A DNA stretch of 64,000 nucleotides from JAVDCA01 sp035293985 (lineage in GTDB: Bacteria; Pseudomonadota; Alphaproteobacteria; Rhizobiales; Xanthobacteraceae). The position numbers were made by a program, and so were the translations under genes. A model generated the notes under the pieces. The model saw nothing but the letters and a program-made list of their open reading frames with translations, made no database searches and had not been told where the DNA came from. The stretch is taken from positions 1 through 64,000 of the forward strand of contig DATGLS010000027.1 in the NCBI GenBank assembly GCA_035293985.1. The letters run 5' to 3'. Shown piece by piece: positions 17,034 through 24,092 of the stretch (position 1 is its first letter; each line of letters starts with the position of its first letter).

Positions 17034-18023
17034 ATGCCCGACCGCCCCGAGCAAACGCTGCCGACCGCTGCCGATGTCGATGCGGCGGCGGCGCGCCTGC
17101 GCGGGGTCGCGCTGCGCACACCGCTGATCTCTTCCCCGGCGCTCGATGCCCTCACGGGCGGGCGCGTCTTCCTCAAGGCGGAGACGCTGCAGCGGACCGG
17201 CTCGTTCAAGTTCCGCGGCGCGTACAACAAGCTTTCATCGCTCGCGGCGGAAGCGCGCGCGGGCGGCGTGGTGGCGTTCTCGTCGGGCAACCACGCGCAG
17301 GGCGTGGCCGCGGCCGCGAAGCTGCTGGCCATGCCGGCCGTGATCGTCATGCCGTTGGACGCGCCGCGGCCGAAGCGCGAGCGCACCAAGGAGTTCGGCG
17401 CCGAGGTCGTGCTCTACGATCGCGCGCGCGACGATCGCGAGGCGATCGCGCGCGGCATCGCCGACGAGCGCCATGCGGTCCTGGTGCCGCCCTATGACGA
17501 TGCGCTGGTGATCGCCGGCCAGGGCACGGCCGGACGCGAGATCGTCGAGGATCTGGCGGCGCTCGGGCTCGCGCCCGACACGGTGATCGTCAATGCGTCG
17601 GGCGGCGGCCTCGCGGCGGGCATCGCGCTCGCCGTCAAGGCGCGTGTGCCGGCCGCGAAGGTTTATACGGCGGAGCCAGCCGGGTTCGACGACCATGCGC
17701 GCTCGTTCGCGAGCGGCCATCGCGAGAGGAACGACGCGATCAGCGGCACGATCTGCGATGCGCTGATGGCGCAGTCACCGGGGCGCATCACGTTCGAGAT
17801 CAACCGCGCGCTGGTCGGCGCCGGCGTCGCGGCGAGCGATGAGGAGGTCGGCCGCGCCGTGGCGTTCGCGTTCCGCGAGCTCAAGCTCGTGGTCGAGCCG
17901 GGCGGGGCGGTGGGGCTCGCGGCGCTGCTCGCCGGCAGGATCGACGTGCGCGGCAAGATCGCGGTCGCGGTGCTCTCCGGCGGCAATGTGGACCCGGAGC
18001 TGTTCACGCGGTTGGTGGCGTGA
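17034..18023 (+). CDS. Threonine/serine dehydratase-type PLP enzyme
   Basis: A 329-residue fold-type II PLP enzyme. The Schiff-base lysine is in TGSFKFRGAYNK (Lys about 59), followed by the Asn loop SSGNHAQGVA, the phosphate-binding glycine loop NASGGGLAAGIA and the C-terminal ring-nitrogen Ser in AVLSGGNVD. It lacks the C-terminal ACT regulatory domains of biosynthetic IlvA, so it resembles catabolic threonine dehydratases or serine racemases. The product would be 2-oxobutanoate or pyruvate plus ammonia. The ATG is preferred over upstream codons that lie within the palindromic element. Confidence 0.92.
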   Translation: MPDRPEQTLPTAADVDAAAARLRGVALRTPLISSPALDALTGGRVFLKAETLQRTGSFKFRGAYNKLSSLAAEARAGGVVAFSSGNHAQGVAAAAKLLAMPAVIVMPLDAPRPKRERTKEFGAEVVLYDRARDDREAIARGIADERHAVLVPPYDDALVIAGQGTAGREIVEDLAALGLAPDTVIVNASGGGLAAGIALAVKARVPAAKVYTAEPAGFDDHARSFASGHRERNDAISGTICDALMAQSPGRITFEINRALVGAGVAASDEEVGRAVAFAFRELKLVVEPGGAVGLAALLAGRIDVRGKIAVAVLSGGNVDPELFTRLVA

Positions 18024-18041
18024 GCGAGGCTTTTCGGCTTC

Positions 18042-18320
18042 TCATCCGGGTGAAGCAAGCTCCGGGCCATAACCTGCGTCTTCCAACAACCGGCGCGCAT
18101 CCGAACCGCAACAATCCTGCACGATGATGCGGATCGGAAACGCCTGAAGCGAACCCGTGAGAACGCTCAGGTTGTAGTCGGCCACCATGAAAGGGATGTG
18201 TGCCGCGGTGAGCAGCGCCGTGATGGCGGATAGCGCGACTGGATCATTCGTCCGCACCAGCTCGACGGCAGCCCAGTCGGCGTGAACTTTTGCGCGAGGA
18301 TGATCGGGTGCCCGCGACAT
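18042..18320 (-). CDS. DUF2007 (putative signal-transducing) small protein
   Basis: A 92-residue protein whose core (ELVRTNDPVALSAITALLTAAHIPFMVADYNLSVL, then IRIIVQDCCGSDARRLLEDAGY) matches DUF2007, a PII-like fold found alone or beside methyltransferases. The usual family Asp/Glu tail is short. The start chosen follows GGAGGGGG with a 5-base gap; a second ATG 15 bases upstream also has a fair AGGAAAG site and would add MEGVW. It converges on the threonine dehydratase gene with a 18-base gap. The function of the family is not known. Confidence 0.85.
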   Translation of the reverse strand: MSRAPDHPRAKVHADWAAVELVRTNDPVALSAITALLTAAHIPFMVADYNLSVLTGSLQAFPIRIIVQDCCGSDARRLLEDAGYGPELASPG

Positions 18321-18462
18321 CCAGACCCCCTCCATGCTTTCCTGCGTCCTGGCCGATGATACTTAGGCGCGAGAAAGCCCGTTCGAAGTGCATGGGCATC
18401 CGAATTGGTTCGTGCGAGCGCGGGCCGCCACCGGCGCCTACAGCCGGTTGATGATGGTGCGG

Positions 18463-18496
18463 CGGCTGTGATATATGAGCGGCTGTGATATATGAG
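18463..18496 (+). promoter_or_regulatory. Putative GntR operator: two 17-bp direct repeats
   Basis: CGGCTGTGATATATGAG occurs twice head to tail, and a CATATG palindrome follows. The pair ends 21 bases before the gntR start, where a self-repressor would bind. The same TGTGATATAT core occurs before the downstream hydroxylase gene. Confidence 0.7.
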
Positions 18497-18517
18497 ACAT
18501 ATGTCAGAGGCGGCGAC

Positions 18518-19225
18518 GTGACCCGAAGCAGGACCAGCGTTGTGCGCACGCCCGCGCGGCCGCGCTCCGTCGCCGCGCCGGCGCCGCCCGCGGAGACGCT
18601 CACCGAGCAGGCCTACCGCGCGGTCGAGGAGCAGATCGTCACGCTGCGCCTCAAGCCGGGCGATGTCCTTTCCGAGCAGATGCTGTCGGCCAACCTTCGC
18701 TTCGGCCGCACGCCGATCCGGGAGGCGCTGCAGCGGCTCGCGCGCGAAGGGCTGGTGACGATCCTGCCGCGCAAGGGGATTCTCGTCTCCGACCTCAATC
18801 CGCGCACCCAGCTCCTCGTCCTCGAGGTCCGCCGCGAGCTCGAGCGGCTGCTCAGCCGGGCCGGAGCCGAGCGCGCGAGCGCCGAGCAGCGCGCCCAGCT
18901 CATCCGCATCGCCGACGGCATGGACCGCGCGGCGAAAACCAACGACGACATGGCCTTCATGCGGCTCGACCGCGAGATGAACGCGCTGGTGGTCGAGGCG
19001 GCGCACAACGACTACGCGGCGCGCTCGATGAAGCTGCTGCAGGGCCTGTCGCGCCGCTTCTGGTACATGCACTACCGCGAGGCCGCGGACCTGCCGCTGT
19101 GCGCGCGCCTGCACGCGAACCAGGCGCGCGCGATCGCCAAGGGCAACGCCGAGCAGGCTTCCCGCGCGAGCGACAAGCTCATGGACTACGTCGAGACGTT
19201 CACGCGGGCGACGGTTTCGGTGTGA
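18518..19225 (+). CDS. GntR family (FadR/FCD-type) transcriptional regulator
   Basis: A 235-residue regulator with an N-terminal winged helix (LTEQAYRAVEEQIVTLRLKPGDVLSEQMLSANLRFGRTPIREALQRLAREGLV, about residues 30-85) and an all-helical FCD ligand domain whose metal-binding His appear in MHYREA and RLHANQARAI. The GTG start is preferred because GAGGCGGC lies before it and because an upstream GTG would fall inside the operator repeats. The first 25 residues are Arg/Pro/Ala-rich. Operators in front of itself and of the hydroxylase operon suggest autoregulation and control of that operon by a small acid or fatty-acid-like ligand. Confidence 0.92.
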   Translation: MTRSRTSVVRTPARPRSVAAPAPPAETLTEQAYRAVEEQIVTLRLKPGDVLSEQMLSANLRFGRTPIREALQRLAREGLVTILPRKGILVSDLNPRTQLLVLEVRRELERLLSRAGAERASAEQRAQLIRIADGMDRAAKTNDDMAFMRLDREMNALVVEAAHNDYAARSMKLLQGLSRRFWYMHYREAADLPLCARLHANQARAIAKGNAEQASRASDKLMDYVETFTRATVSV

Positions 19226-19251
19226 GCCGAGGCAAGCCGAGGGGTTGAGTG

Positions 19252-19548
19252 ATGACGACGTACGAGGGAAAACGCACCATCGACGGCCTGGTCGTGACCG
19301 CCGACGGCAAGCGGCTCGACGAGCACTACGAGGTCAAGCGTTTCACCAAATACGGGTTCGAATGGACCTATGAGGGCGAGAGCCCGCAGCAGCTCGCGCT
19401 CGCCATCCTGTACGACCATCTCGGCGACAAGGACCGCGCCATCCGCTTGTCGGAGCCTTTCATGAAGCGGGTGGTCGCGAATTTCGACAATGACTGGACG
19501 CTCGCCGGCGAGGAGGTCGCGGCCTTCGTCGGCGGGCACGAACGGTAG
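19252..19548 (+). CDS. DUF6166 domain protein
   Basis: A 98-residue protein that I assign to DUF6166 from its layout: TYEGKRTIDGLVVTADGKRLD, then GFEWTYEGESPQQLALAILYDHLGD, then DNDWTLAGEEVAAFV. Members are small soluble proteins of unknown role found in many bacteria and plasmids. ATG is preferred over the adjacent GTG. It follows gntR by 26 bases and may share its transcript. A palindromic element begins right at its stop codon. Confidence 0.8.
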   Translation: MTTYEGKRTIDGLVVTADGKRLDEHYEVKRFTKYGFEWTYEGESPQQLALAILYDHLGDKDRAIRLSEPFMKRVVANFDNDWTLAGEEVAAFVGGHER

Positions 19549-19690
19549 GGTGGGCAAAGGCGGCCGAGGTGCCAGCATCATCGCACGCCCTCAGACCCGC
19601 CGTGGCCACGCGGACGCATCAACGCGCGGGCACGGCGGGTCGGACAGCGTGCCGTCGCCGAGGTATCTCGGCCGCCTTTGCCCACGCTAC
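19546..19690. repeat. About 145-bp nested palindromic element, copy 2
   Basis: GTAGGGTGGGCAAAGGCGG on the left mirrors CCGCCTTTGCCCACGCTAC on the right, with inner arms GACCCGCCGTGGCC and GGGCACGGCGGGTC. This is the same plan as the element at 12,764-12,902; the more complete termini GTAGGGTGGGC / GCCCACGCTAC look like mobile-element ends. It lies just upstream of the hydroxylase promoter. Confidence 0.85.
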
Positions 19691-19718
19691 GGATCGGCCG
19701 ATTGAACACGTCGATCGC

Positions 19719-19742
19719 TTGTGATAGATCTGTGATATATCA
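19719..19742 (+). promoter_or_regulatory. Putative GntR operator before the hydroxylase operon
   Basis: TTGTGATAGATC is directly followed by TGTGATATATCA, whose core TGATATATCA is a perfect palindrome. It shares TGTGATATAT with the repeats before gntR and ends 36 bases before the next start codon. Confidence 0.65.
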
Positions 19743-19777
19743 GGTGGCGGCAGGGACGGCCGCCGGGAGAGCAGGCG

Positions 19778-20548
19778 ATGATCGGCCAACGGCAAATCGA
19801 CTTCCGCAACGAGTACCGCTCGCGAATTCTCGGCTGGTACGACGGCTACTTCCACATCGTGCTGATCTACGCGATCGGCGCGGCGGTGTTCTACATCTAT
19901 GTCGGGCACATCCATAATGTGACCTGGGCCGAGTGGCTCACGGTGCCGGCGACCTTCCTGTTCACCAACCTGTTCGAATGGGCCGTGCACAAATACGTCA
20001 TGCACCGGCCCGTCAACATCAAGGGCCTGCGCGCGATCTACGAGCGGCACACGCTCAACCATCACCAGTTCTTCACCGACAGCGAGATGCGCTTTCGCGA
20101 CCACAAGGACTGGCGCGTCACGGTGTTCCCGCCCTATGCGCTGGTCGTCTTCACCCTGATGTCGCTGCCGGCCGCGATCATTCTCGGGCTCCTGCTCACG
20201 CCCAATGTCGGCTGGCTGTTCATGTGCACGACCACCGGCATGTATCTCGTCTACGAGTTCATGCACTTCTGCTGCCACGTCGACGAGAATGCGTTCGTGC
20301 GTCACTGCCCGTTGGTCAACACGCTGCGCCGGCACCACACGGCGCACCACAATGCGCGGCTGATGATGGAGGTGAACATGAACCTCACCTTCCCCATCGC
20401 CGACTGGCTGTTCGGCACCTCCGACCTCGATCGCGGTCTCGTCGGCACGCTGCTCAACGGCTACGACACGCGCCATCTCAAGAAGACGCTGCGCAGCACG
20501 CCGCGCCGTCCGGACGAGGCCGCGGCCGAGCCGGTCGGCACCCACTAG
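19778..20548 (+). CDS. Fatty acid hydroxylase / sterol desaturase superfamily protein
   Basis: A 256-residue integral membrane di-iron enzyme. The eight-histidine pattern is present: HKYVMH (about residue 71), HTLNHHQFF (about 91), HFCCHVDE and RRHHTAHHN. About four hydrophobic segments separate them. Family members insert oxygen into lipid or alkyl substrates using O2 and an electron donor. It heads an operon with a small membrane protein and a zinc alcohol dehydrogenase, which suggests oxidation of a hydroxylated lipid or alcohol. Putative GntR operators precede it. The exact substrate cannot be inferred. Confidence 0.9.
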   Translation: MIGQRQIDFRNEYRSRILGWYDGYFHIVLIYAIGAAVFYIYVGHIHNVTWAEWLTVPATFLFTNLFEWAVHKYVMHRPVNIKGLRAIYERHTLNHHQFFTDSEMRFRDHKDWRVTVFPPYALVVFTLMSLPAAIILGLLLTPNVGWLFMCTTTGMYLVYEFMHFCCHVDENAFVRHCPLVNTLRRHHTAHHNARLMMEVNMNLTFPIADWLFGTSDLDRGLVGTLLNGYDTRHLKKTLRSTPRRPDEAAAEPVGTH

Positions 20549-20557
20549 GGGGGCGCC

Positions 20558-20743
20558 ATGCCGACCGACGTCAAGGCAGGGGTCTCGGTGGTGGTGCTGA
20601 TCGTCGCCGCGATACTGGCGTGGTGGCACGGCTCGCCGATCCGGCCCGACTACGCGATCGCGGTGATTGCCACCGCGATCTTCATGGTGATCGCCATGTG
20701 GATCTTCCCCGAGGCCGGGGTGAAGAAGAGCAGGGCGAAGTAG
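20558..20743 (+). CDS. Small two-helix membrane protein
   Basis: A 61-residue protein with two hydrophobic helices (GVSVVVLIVAAILAWW and IAVIATAIFMVIAMWIF) and a basic C-terminus (VKKSRAK). No family was recognised. It sits 9 bases after the hydroxylase stop and 16 bases before the dehydrogenase start, so it is very probably co-transcribed and may assist the membrane hydroxylase. GGGGGCGCC precedes the ATG. Confidence 0.72.
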   Translation: MPTDVKAGVSVVVLIVAAILAWWHGSPIRPDYAIAVIATAIFMVIAMWIFPEAGVKKSRAK

Positions 20744-20759
20744 GGCGCTCGCCGCAACG

Positions 20760-21905
20760 ATGACCTTGCAGTACGAGGCTGCCGTCCTGCACGCCGCCGG
20801 GGCCGCGCTCGCGATCGAGCGGGTGGAGGCGGTGGGGCTCGCGCCCCATGACGTGCTGGTGCGGGTGCGCGCCGCCGGCCTCTGTCACACCGACCTCGAG
20901 GTGATCGAGGGGTCGCTGCGCTATCCGATGCCGATCGTGCTCGGCCACGAGGCGGCGGGCGTGGTCGAGGCAGTCGGCAGCGCGGTGACGAAGCCCCGCG
21001 TCGGCGACCACGTCGTGCTGTCGTGGAATCCGCACTGCGGTCATTGCTTCTATTGCGACCGCGGCCTGCCGATCCTGTGCGAGCCCTATCTCGCCAAGGG
21101 GCCGCAGGCGGTGCAGTTCGACGGCCAGTGCAAGGCGCGGCGCGTCGACGGCGGCGGCGAGCTCAGGCACCTCATGTTCCTCGGCGCCTTCGGCGACTAC
21201 TGCATCGTGCAGGACCAGCAGGCGATCGCGGTCCCGAACGACATTCCGTTCGATCGCGCCTGCCTGATCGGGTGCGGCGTGATGACCGGGGTCGGCGCCG
21301 CGCTCAACGTGGCGCGCATCGGCCGCGCCGATACGGTGATGATCGTCGGCTGTGGCGCGGTCGGCCTTTCGGCCGTGCAGGGCGCGCGGCTCGCCGGCGC
21401 GGCGCGCATCGTCGCGGTCGATCTCGACGACAAGAAGCTCGCGCTGGCGCGGCGGATGGGCGCGACGGATACGGTCAATGCGAAGATCGAGGACGCGCTG
21501 GCGGTCGCCAAGCAGCTGACGGACAACCGCGGCGTCGATGCGGTGATCGAGGCGGCCGGCAGCGGCGCCGGCTTTCGCCTCAGTGTCGAGGCGGTGCGGC
21601 CGGGCGGCGAGGTGGTGTGGCTCGGCAAGATCGACGTCGCCAAGGACGTTGCGTTCCGCTGGGGCGCGCTGATGCAGGAAAAGCGCCTGCGCCGCTCGAG
21701 CTACGGCGAGGCGCGGCCGGCGCGCGACTTTCCGCTGCTGGCGCAGGCCTATCTCGACGGCCGGCTGATGCTCGACGAGATGATCACGGCGCGCATCGCG
21801 CTCGGCGCGATCAACGAGGGTTTCGCCGCGCTGCGCAACGGCGAGGCGATCCGCAGCGTGGTGATGTTCGATCAAGCTAACGCGCCAGCTGCTCGCCGGA
21901 TTTGA
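20760..21905 (+). CDS. Zinc-dependent alcohol dehydrogenase (class III-like MDR)
   Basis: A 381-residue medium-chain dehydrogenase. Catalytic zinc ligands lie in GLCHTD (Cys) and LGHEAAGVVE (His/Glu); the structural zinc lobe has CGHCFYC with Cys in ILCEP. The NAD(P) fold shows VMIVGCGAVGLSAVQGARLAGA then VAVDLDDKKL, with Asp favouring NAD. It oxidises an alcohol to an aldehyde. The gene is the third of the hydroxylase operon. Its last 29 bases overlap the convergent LRR gene on the other strand. Confidence 0.93.
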   Translation: MTLQYEAAVLHAAGAALAIERVEAVGLAPHDVLVRVRAAGLCHTDLEVIEGSLRYPMPIVLGHEAAGVVEAVGSAVTKPRVGDHVVLSWNPHCGHCFYCDRGLPILCEPYLAKGPQAVQFDGQCKARRVDGGGELRHLMFLGAFGDYCIVQDQQAIAVPNDIPFDRACLIGCGVMTGVGAALNVARIGRADTVMIVGCGAVGLSAVQGARLAGAARIVAVDLDDKKLALARRMGATDTVNAKIEDALAVAKQLTDNRGVDAVIEAAGSGAGFRLSVEAVRPGGEVVWLGKIDVAKDVAFRWGALMQEKRLRRSSYGEARPARDFPLLAQAYLDGRLMLDEMITARIALGAINEGFAALRNGEAIRSVVMFDQANAPAARRI

Positions 21906-22845
21906 GCCCCGCATTGCCCGACACGTCGAATACCGTCAGCCGATTCGCAAGGCCCGCCGGAACGGTGCCTGTGAGGTGGTTGTGGTCGAGGCGCAGCACT
22001 TGCAGGGCCGGCGCGCTCGCGAGACTCGGCGGGATCGGCCCGGTCAGCTGATTGCGGTTGAGCCGCAGGTCGGTGAGCTGCGTGAGCTGGCCGAAAGCGT
22101 CCGGGATCGGACCGGACAGCGCATTGTTCGTGAGCAGCAGCAGGCCGAGGCTCGGGCTCAGCGCGGCCGGAATCGGGCCGCTCAGATGGTTGTTGTGGAG
22201 CAGGAGGTTCTTCAGCCGCGGCTGGCGCAGCAGGGCGGCGGGCAGCGGGCCTGAGATGCGATTGTCGTTGCCCCAGAACTCGGTCAAATGGGGCGTATCC
22301 CATTTCGCCGGCAGCGGGCCGGACATCTGGTTGGCGTGAATATCGAGGTACTCCAGCTGCGGCAGCATGGCGACCGAGTCGGGCAGCCGGCCGGTGATCT
22401 TGTTGCCCTTGATCCACAGGTTCTTGAGCGCGCGGCAGTTGCCGAGCTCATCCGGCAGCGTGCCATAAAGATTGCTGAAGGAGAGATGCAGCGTCTGCAG
22501 CCGCTGCAGGCCGCATACCGCCGCCGACAGCCGTCCGGTGACGTTGTTGTCGTAGATCGTTAGCGTGATGACGTAGCCGTCGGCATCGGTGGTGACGCCA
22601 TGCCATTTGCCGACGGGCTGATCGCTGCCCCAGAAATCGCGCTTGAGCCAGTCCGGCCCGCCCATGGCATTGTAGAACGCCATCAAAGCCTGCCGTTCGT
22701 GGTCGCGTACGGCGGGATCGCGCGGCTCCGGCCGGCTGGGCGCGGCCGCCGGCGCGGGCGTGTCGTCGGCGATGGCCGGCAAAGGCGCCGCCGCCAGAAG
22801 GGCTGCGAGCGCCAGCATGGCCGCGCCAGCTCGGGGTCTCGTCAT
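21877..22845 (-). CDS. Secreted leucine-rich-repeat protein of plant type
   Basis: A 322-residue protein with a signal peptide (AGAAMLALAALLAAAPLPAIA) and, from about residue 50, a cap typical of plant LRR ectodomains (ERQALMAFYNAMGGPDW, KWHGVTTDADGYVITLTIYDNNVTG). About nine repeats follow with the plant-specific consensus LxxLxLxxNxLxGxIP, for example LKNLLLHNNHLSGPIPAAL and LTDLRLNRNQLTGPIPPSL. Such bacterial proteins are thought to bind proteins or glycans outside the cell. No anchor is visible, so it is exported or periplasmic. It overlaps the alcohol dehydrogenase gene tail-to-tail by 29 bases. Confidence 0.9.
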   Translation of the reverse strand: MTRPRAGAAMLALAALLAAAPLPAIADDTPAPAAAPSRPEPRDPAVRDHERQALMAFYNAMGGPDWLKRDFWGSDQPVGKWHGVTTDADGYVITLTIYDNNVTGRLSAAVCGLQRLQTLHLSFSNLYGTLPDELGNCRALKNLWIKGNKITGRLPDSVAMLPQLEYLDIHANQMSGPLPAKWDTPHLTEFWGNDNRISGPLPAALLRQPRLKNLLLHNNHLSGPIPAALSPSLGLLLLTNNALSGPIPDAFGQLTQLTDLRLNRNQLTGPIPPSLASAPALQVLRLDHNHLTGTVPAGLANRLTVFDVSGNAGLKSGEQLAR

Positions 22846-22895
22846 CGGGGCCTCGTCGGAGAAAAAGCGATGCCGGCAAATTCCATCCTACGACA

Positions 22896-23921
22896 TCAAT
22901 TCGCGGCGCGCCGGTCGGCTTTGACGAATTTCTTCACCGTCATGTTGGCGGTGAAACCGCCGAAGACGTTGCCCTCGGCGTCGGCCGCGACGCCTTCCGG
23001 CAGCTCGGTGGTGCCGGCGCTGTCGATGAAGGCGATCACCTTGCCATCCTTGACGCTGCCGATGCGGATGCCCTGCTTGAAGCCCTTGTTGAACTTCTCG
23101 CCCGACTGGGAGTCGGCGACGTAGAGCATGTCATGCTCGTCGATGAACACGCCGCTCGGGCGGCCGAACTGCTTCCATTCGGCGATGAACTTGCCGTCCT
23201 GGTCGAAGATCTGGACGCGGCTGTTCATGCGGTCGGCGACGAAGAGGCGGCCTTGCGAATCCATCGCGAGGCCGTGCGGCGTGTCGAACTCGCCCGGCCC
23301 CGGGCCCTTGCGGCCCCAGGCGAGGATGAACTTGCCGTCCTTGGAGAACTTGACGATGCGCGCATTGGTGTCGCCGCCGTGCCCGTCGGCGACGAAGATG
23401 TCGCCGTTCGCCGCGACCACGACGTCGGAGGGCGCATTGAAGTGATGCTGGTCGTTACCGGCGACGCCCGGCGTGCCGAGCGTCATCAGCACCTTGCCGT
23501 CCGGGCTGAACTCGACGACGACCTGGCCCTTGCCGCCCTCGTCCTTGGCGTCGGTGACCCAGACATTGCCGTCGCGGTCGACGAACAGCCCGTGCGGCCA
23601 GTTGAACATGCCGGCGCCGAAGCTCGTCACGAGCTTGCCCGAGGCGTCGAACTTCTGGATCGGCGCAATCGATGAGCCGGTGCAGGTCTTGGCCCCGCAG
23701 CGGTCGAACACCCACACGCTCTTGCCGTCGCGATCGATGTCGATGCCGATCGCCATGCCCCAGACGCGGCCGGGCTGCAGCTGCGCCCAGTTGTCGATCA
23801 CGCGATAGCCGTTGGGCGCGGAGTTGACGGCGGAGTTGACGTCTTGCGCGCAAACCGCGCCGAACGCGAGGGCGGCGGTGACGAAGGCGCCGCCGAGCAT
23901 AGCCATGGTCGAAGAGCGCAT
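22896..23921 (-). CDS. Secreted NHL-repeat beta-propeller protein
   Basis: A 341-residue exported protein with signal peptide (TMAMLGGAFVTAALAFGAVCA). Six or so NHL blades are visible: FNWPHGLFVDRDGNVWVTDA, FNAPSDVVVAANGDIFVADG, FDTPHGLAMDSQGRLFVADR, FGRPSGVFIDEHDMLYVADS and ELPEGVAADAEGNVFGG. The layout resembles peptidylglycine alpha-amidating lyase-like propellers, but lyase activity is not assured. A Cys pair (DRCGAKTCTG) may form a disulfide. It lies upstream of the LRR gene on the same strand, with a 50-base gap, so both secreted proteins may be co-expressed. Confidence 0.88.
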   Translation of the reverse strand: MRSSTMAMLGGAFVTAALAFGAVCAQDVNSAVNSAPNGYRVIDNWAQLQPGRVWGMAIGIDIDRDGKSVWVFDRCGAKTCTGSSIAPIQKFDASGKLVTSFGAGMFNWPHGLFVDRDGNVWVTDAKDEGGKGQVVVEFSPDGKVLMTLGTPGVAGNDQHHFNAPSDVVVAANGDIFVADGHGGDTNARIVKFSKDGKFILAWGRKGPGPGEFDTPHGLAMDSQGRLFVADRMNSRVQIFDQDGKFIAEWKQFGRPSGVFIDEHDMLYVADSQSGEKFNKGFKQGIRIGSVKDGKVIAFIDSAGTTELPEGVAADAEGNVFGGFTANMTVKKFVKADRRAAN

Positions 23922-24092
23922 GGAAGTCCTCCCGATGACGATGCGCGTTGGCCGCGCCTATTCGGGCTTGATGTCGGCGCATGTTCTCGTCGGCGAACCG
24001 TGACGACTTCGCCGGAACATGCGCTCGCCCGCCGAGCATGCGCCTTTGCGGCCGCACCCGCAATCGGGTTGCGGACGGGCCACGGGCGTCGA

